Below, piece by piece: positions 62,011-64,000 of a stretch of 64,000 nt of DNA. Origin of the DNA: Datnioides undecimradiatus (taxonomy: Eukaryota; Chordata; Actinopteri; Lobotiformes; Datnioididae); the NCBI GenBank assembly GCA_008933995.1, contig WARS01000028.1:2014001-2078000 (forward strand), read 5' to 3'. The translations under genes were made by a program, and so were the position numbers. Positions within the stretch are counted from its first letter, which is position 1; each line of letters opens with the position of its first letter. The notes under the pieces were generated by a model. It saw nothing but the letters and a program-made list of their open reading frames with translations. It had not been told where the DNA came from and did not search any database.

Positions 62011-64000
62011 GTACCCCCCTCCCTAGGGACGGCTCCCGACGGCCCAGGAATCTGAGGGTGCGCTCGGTAGAATTCTGTGATGAGGTTCGGGTCCATAATG
62101 AAGCTGGCCGGGACCCATGAGCGTTCCTCCGGACCGTAGCCCTCCCAGTCGACCAGAAACTGTCTGCCCCGGCCCCTGTTACGTACTGCCAATAACTTCC
62201 TTACTGCATATACTGGGCCCCCGTCCATCATCCGAGGGGGCGGGGGGGCCTTGACCGCTGGAACTATCTGGCTTTCTTTAACAGGTTTTATCCGGCTTAC
62301 GTGGAACGTCGGATGTACTTTTAGGGACCGAGGCAGGCGCAACCGGACAGCGGAGGGACCGATAATCTTTGAGATCGGGAACGGTCCCACGAATCGAGGA
62401 GCCAGTTTTCTGGATTCAACTCGCAGAGGAAGGTCCCGGGTTGACAACCACACCCTCTGATCCGGACGGTAGCTCGGCACTGGACGGCGTTTGCGATCTG
62501 CTGCTCTTTTCATTTGAGCTGAGGCGCGCATGAGCATCCGGCGCGCGGCCGCCCAGGTGCGGCGACACCGTCGGACCAATGCGTGGGCCGATGGTACCGA
62601 GACCTCCCCCTCCAGATCTGGAAACAAAGGAGGTTGATAGCCAAAAACACACTGAAAGGGGGACATGCCTGTGGCAGATGTGGGAAGGGAGTTGTGGGCG
62701 AACTCCACCCACGCTAGGTTCCTGCTCCAGGATGTCGGGTTTTGCGAGACCAAACATCTCAGGCACGTCTCCAGCTCCTGGTTAAGGCGTTCAGCTTGGC
62801 CGTTGGATTCTGGATGATATCCTGACGACAGACTCACCGTGGCGCCAATCAGCTTGCAAAACTCCTTCCAAAAATGAGACACGAACTGGGGCCCCCTGTC
62901 AGAAACAATGTCCCTGGGAAAACCATGAATGCGGAAAATATCAGTCATCATAATTTCTGCCGTTTCTTTGGCTGACGGCAATTTAGAGAGTGCGATGAAG
63001 TGAGTCATCTTGGAGAACCTGTCAACCACCGTTAAGATGGTAGTATTTCCGTTCGATACCGGAAGGCCGGTGACGAAGTCCATGGAAATCCCCGCCCATG
63101 GGCGTGACGGCACCGGGAGTGGTTGTAGCAGCCCCGCTCGTGCTTTTGAGGAGGTTTTGTTTCTAGCGCAAATGGTGCAGGCCTCCACATACTCCCGCAC
63201 TTGACGAACCATGGCTGGCCACCAGAAACGCTGGGAAATAACCCACACCGTTCTCTTGACACCGGGATGGCAGGTAAGGAGCGAGGTATGAGCCCAGTGA
63301 ATAACCTGAGGACGCAGAGCCATCGGAACAAACAAACGGTTCCTTGGGCATCCTCGAGGTGGCGGGCTCTCCTCATTTGCTTGCTGTACCTCTGACTCTA
63401 TCTGCCAGGAGACGGCTCCTATCACACGGTCAGGTGGTAGGATCGGCTTCGGCTCCTTGGCAGGCGGCTCGGGGTCGAACAGGCGAGATAAGGCGTCTGG
63501 TTTTACGTTCTGGGACCCCGGCCTGTAAGACATGACAAAGTTGAAGCGGTTAAAAAACAATGACCATCTGGCCTGACGAGAATTTAGTCTCTTTGCTTTC
63601 CTAATATACTCGAGGTTTTTGTGGTCAGTCCATACGATAAACGGGTGCTGCGCCCCCTCTAACCAGTGACGCCATTCCTCCAGAGCCATTTTTACGGCTA
63701 ATAATTCCCTATCCCCGATATCATAGTTTCGCTCCGCTGGAGATAACTTACGTGACAGGAAAGCGCACGGATGGAGCTTGTTATCCTTCTCTGCCCGCTG
63801 GGAGAGAATGGCCCCAACTCCCTCACTGGAGGCGTCTACCTCTACAATAAACTGCCTGTGCGGGTCAGGGACAACCAGAATCGGGGCTGTGGAAAAAAGC
63901 CGCTTTAAACGTGCGAACGCCGCCGCCGCTTCAGGCGACCATCTGAACGGCGTTTTCGGAGATGTTAATGCGGTGAGGGGGGCAGCTATTGCGCTGAAGT
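61998..64000 (-). CDS. pol: Gypsy Pol polyprotein, C-terminal 667 residues (RNase H, integrase, chromodomain)
   Basis: Open from the window edge to the TAA at 61998, partial at its 5' end. Domain order: end of reverse transcriptase/RNase H ([29 protein letters not shown]); the H2C2 zinc finger of integrase (H..H...CTICARNK); the integrase core with D in [11 protein letters not shown] in VSDRGPQF and E in [16 protein letters not shown], the D,D-35-E triad; the GPF/Y-type module (RFVGPFPI); and a C-terminal chromodomain ([21 protein letters not shown]). Its last four codons and stop lie inside the 3' LTR, with the polypurine tract forming coding sequence. No frameshift or stop is seen. In this class of element the product is cut from a polyprotein and inserts element cDNA, the chromodomain guiding it to chromatin marks. 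Confidence 0.95.
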   Translation of the reverse strand, partial: FSAIAAPLTALTSPKTPFRWSPEAAAAFARLKRLFSTAPILVVPDPHRQFIVEVDASSEGVGAILSQRAEKDNKLHPCAFLSRKLSPAERNYDIGDRELLAVKMALEEWRHWLEGAQHPFIVWTDHKNLEYIRKAKRLNSRQARWSLFFNRFNFVMSYRPGSQNVKPDALSRLFDPEPPAKEPKPILPPDRVIGAVSWQIESEVQQANEESPPPRGCPRNRLFVPMALRPQVIHWAHTSLLTCHPGVKRTVWVISQRFWWPAMVRQVREYVEACTICARNKTSSKARAGLLQPLPVPSRPWAGISMDFVTGLPVSNGNTTILTVVDRFSKMTHFIALSKLPSAKETAEIMMTDIFRIHGFPRDIVSDRGPQFVSHFWKEFCKLIGATVSLSSGYHPESNGQAERLNQELETCLRCLVSQNPTSWSRNLAWVEFAHNSLPTSATGMSPFQCVFGYQPPLFPDLEGEVSVPSAHALVRRCRRTWAAARRMLMRASAQMKRAADRKRRPVPSYRPDQRVWLSTRDLPLRVESRKLAPRFVGPFPISKIIGPSAVRLRLPRSLKVHPTFHVSRIKPVKESQIVPAVKAPPPPRMMDGGPVYAVRKLLAVRNRGRGRQFLVDWEGYGPEERSWVPASFIMDPNLITEFYRAHPQIPGPSGAVPREGGTVKI

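Larger units (their letters stand above)
61440..64000 (-). mobile_element. Ty3/gypsy chromovirus, 3' part, cut by the window edge
   Basis: A long-terminal-repeat retrotransposon on the minus strand: pol reading frame, then a polypurine tract (AGGGAGGGGGGT near 62012-62023), then the 3' LTR. The chromodomain at the end of integrase places it in the chromovirus branch of Ty3/gypsy. Gag, protease, reverse transcriptase, primer-binding site and the 5' LTR would lie beyond 64000. The open frame suggests a fairly recent insertion. Confidence 0.93.

Overview
The window is vertebrate nuclear DNA, almost certainly from a ray-finned (percomorph-type) fish. The genes are split by canonical GT-AG introns. 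Intergenic DNA is full of CA/TG microsatellites, and a Ty3/gypsy chromovirus of the kind common in fish occupies the right edge. I rebuilt the spliced genes by hand from splice sites, reading phase and remembered family features. No alignment tool was run.

Layout. (1) 583-11564, minus strand: a complete eight-exon tetraspanin, best matched to TSPAN8, with a 7.7-kb first intron. (2) About 14.8-27.1 kb, plus strand: a tandem cluster of genes that start with a 280-nt pyrin-domain (PYD) exon and continue in one exon carrying PRY-SPRY (B30.2) sequence. Copy 1 is PYD-coiled coil-B30.2. Copy 2 is a deleted pseudogene. Copy 3 is PYD followed by two B30.2 domains in tandem in one exon, with a third decayed B30.2 module directly behind it. 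Copy 4 is an intact PYD joined to a truncated PRY. A fifth fragment, a piece of PYD exon, lies inside the neighbouring gene. (3) 27492-35398, minus strand: a complete ten-exon fbxo15 (511 aa). (4) 37857-50765, plus strand: a complete seven-exon dyrk2 (593 aa), one of whose introns uses a GC donor. (5) About 50.8-61.4 kb: no gene recognised; probably dyrk2 3' UTR and intergenic DNA with many microsatellites. (6) 61440-64000, minus strand: the 3' part of a Ty3/gypsy chromovirus with an open pol frame (RNase H, integrase, chromodomain) and its 3' LTR.

How it fits together. fbxo15 (SCF substrate receptor), dyrk2 (kinase) and tspan8 (membrane organiser) are ordinary conserved genes. In human, TSPAN8 and DYRK2 both lie in the 12q15-q21 region, so part of this order may be ancestral. 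The accessory part is the PYD/B30.2 cluster inserted between tspan8 and fbxo15. PYD is the adaptor-recruiting domain of inflammasome proteins and B30.2 is a ligand-binding domain, so these genes resemble mammalian pyrin (MEFV/TRIM20) without a B-box, or fish PYD-NLR-B30.2 receptors without NACHT and LRR. They look like a fast-evolving, locally duplicating immune-sensor family and are the most interesting content here.
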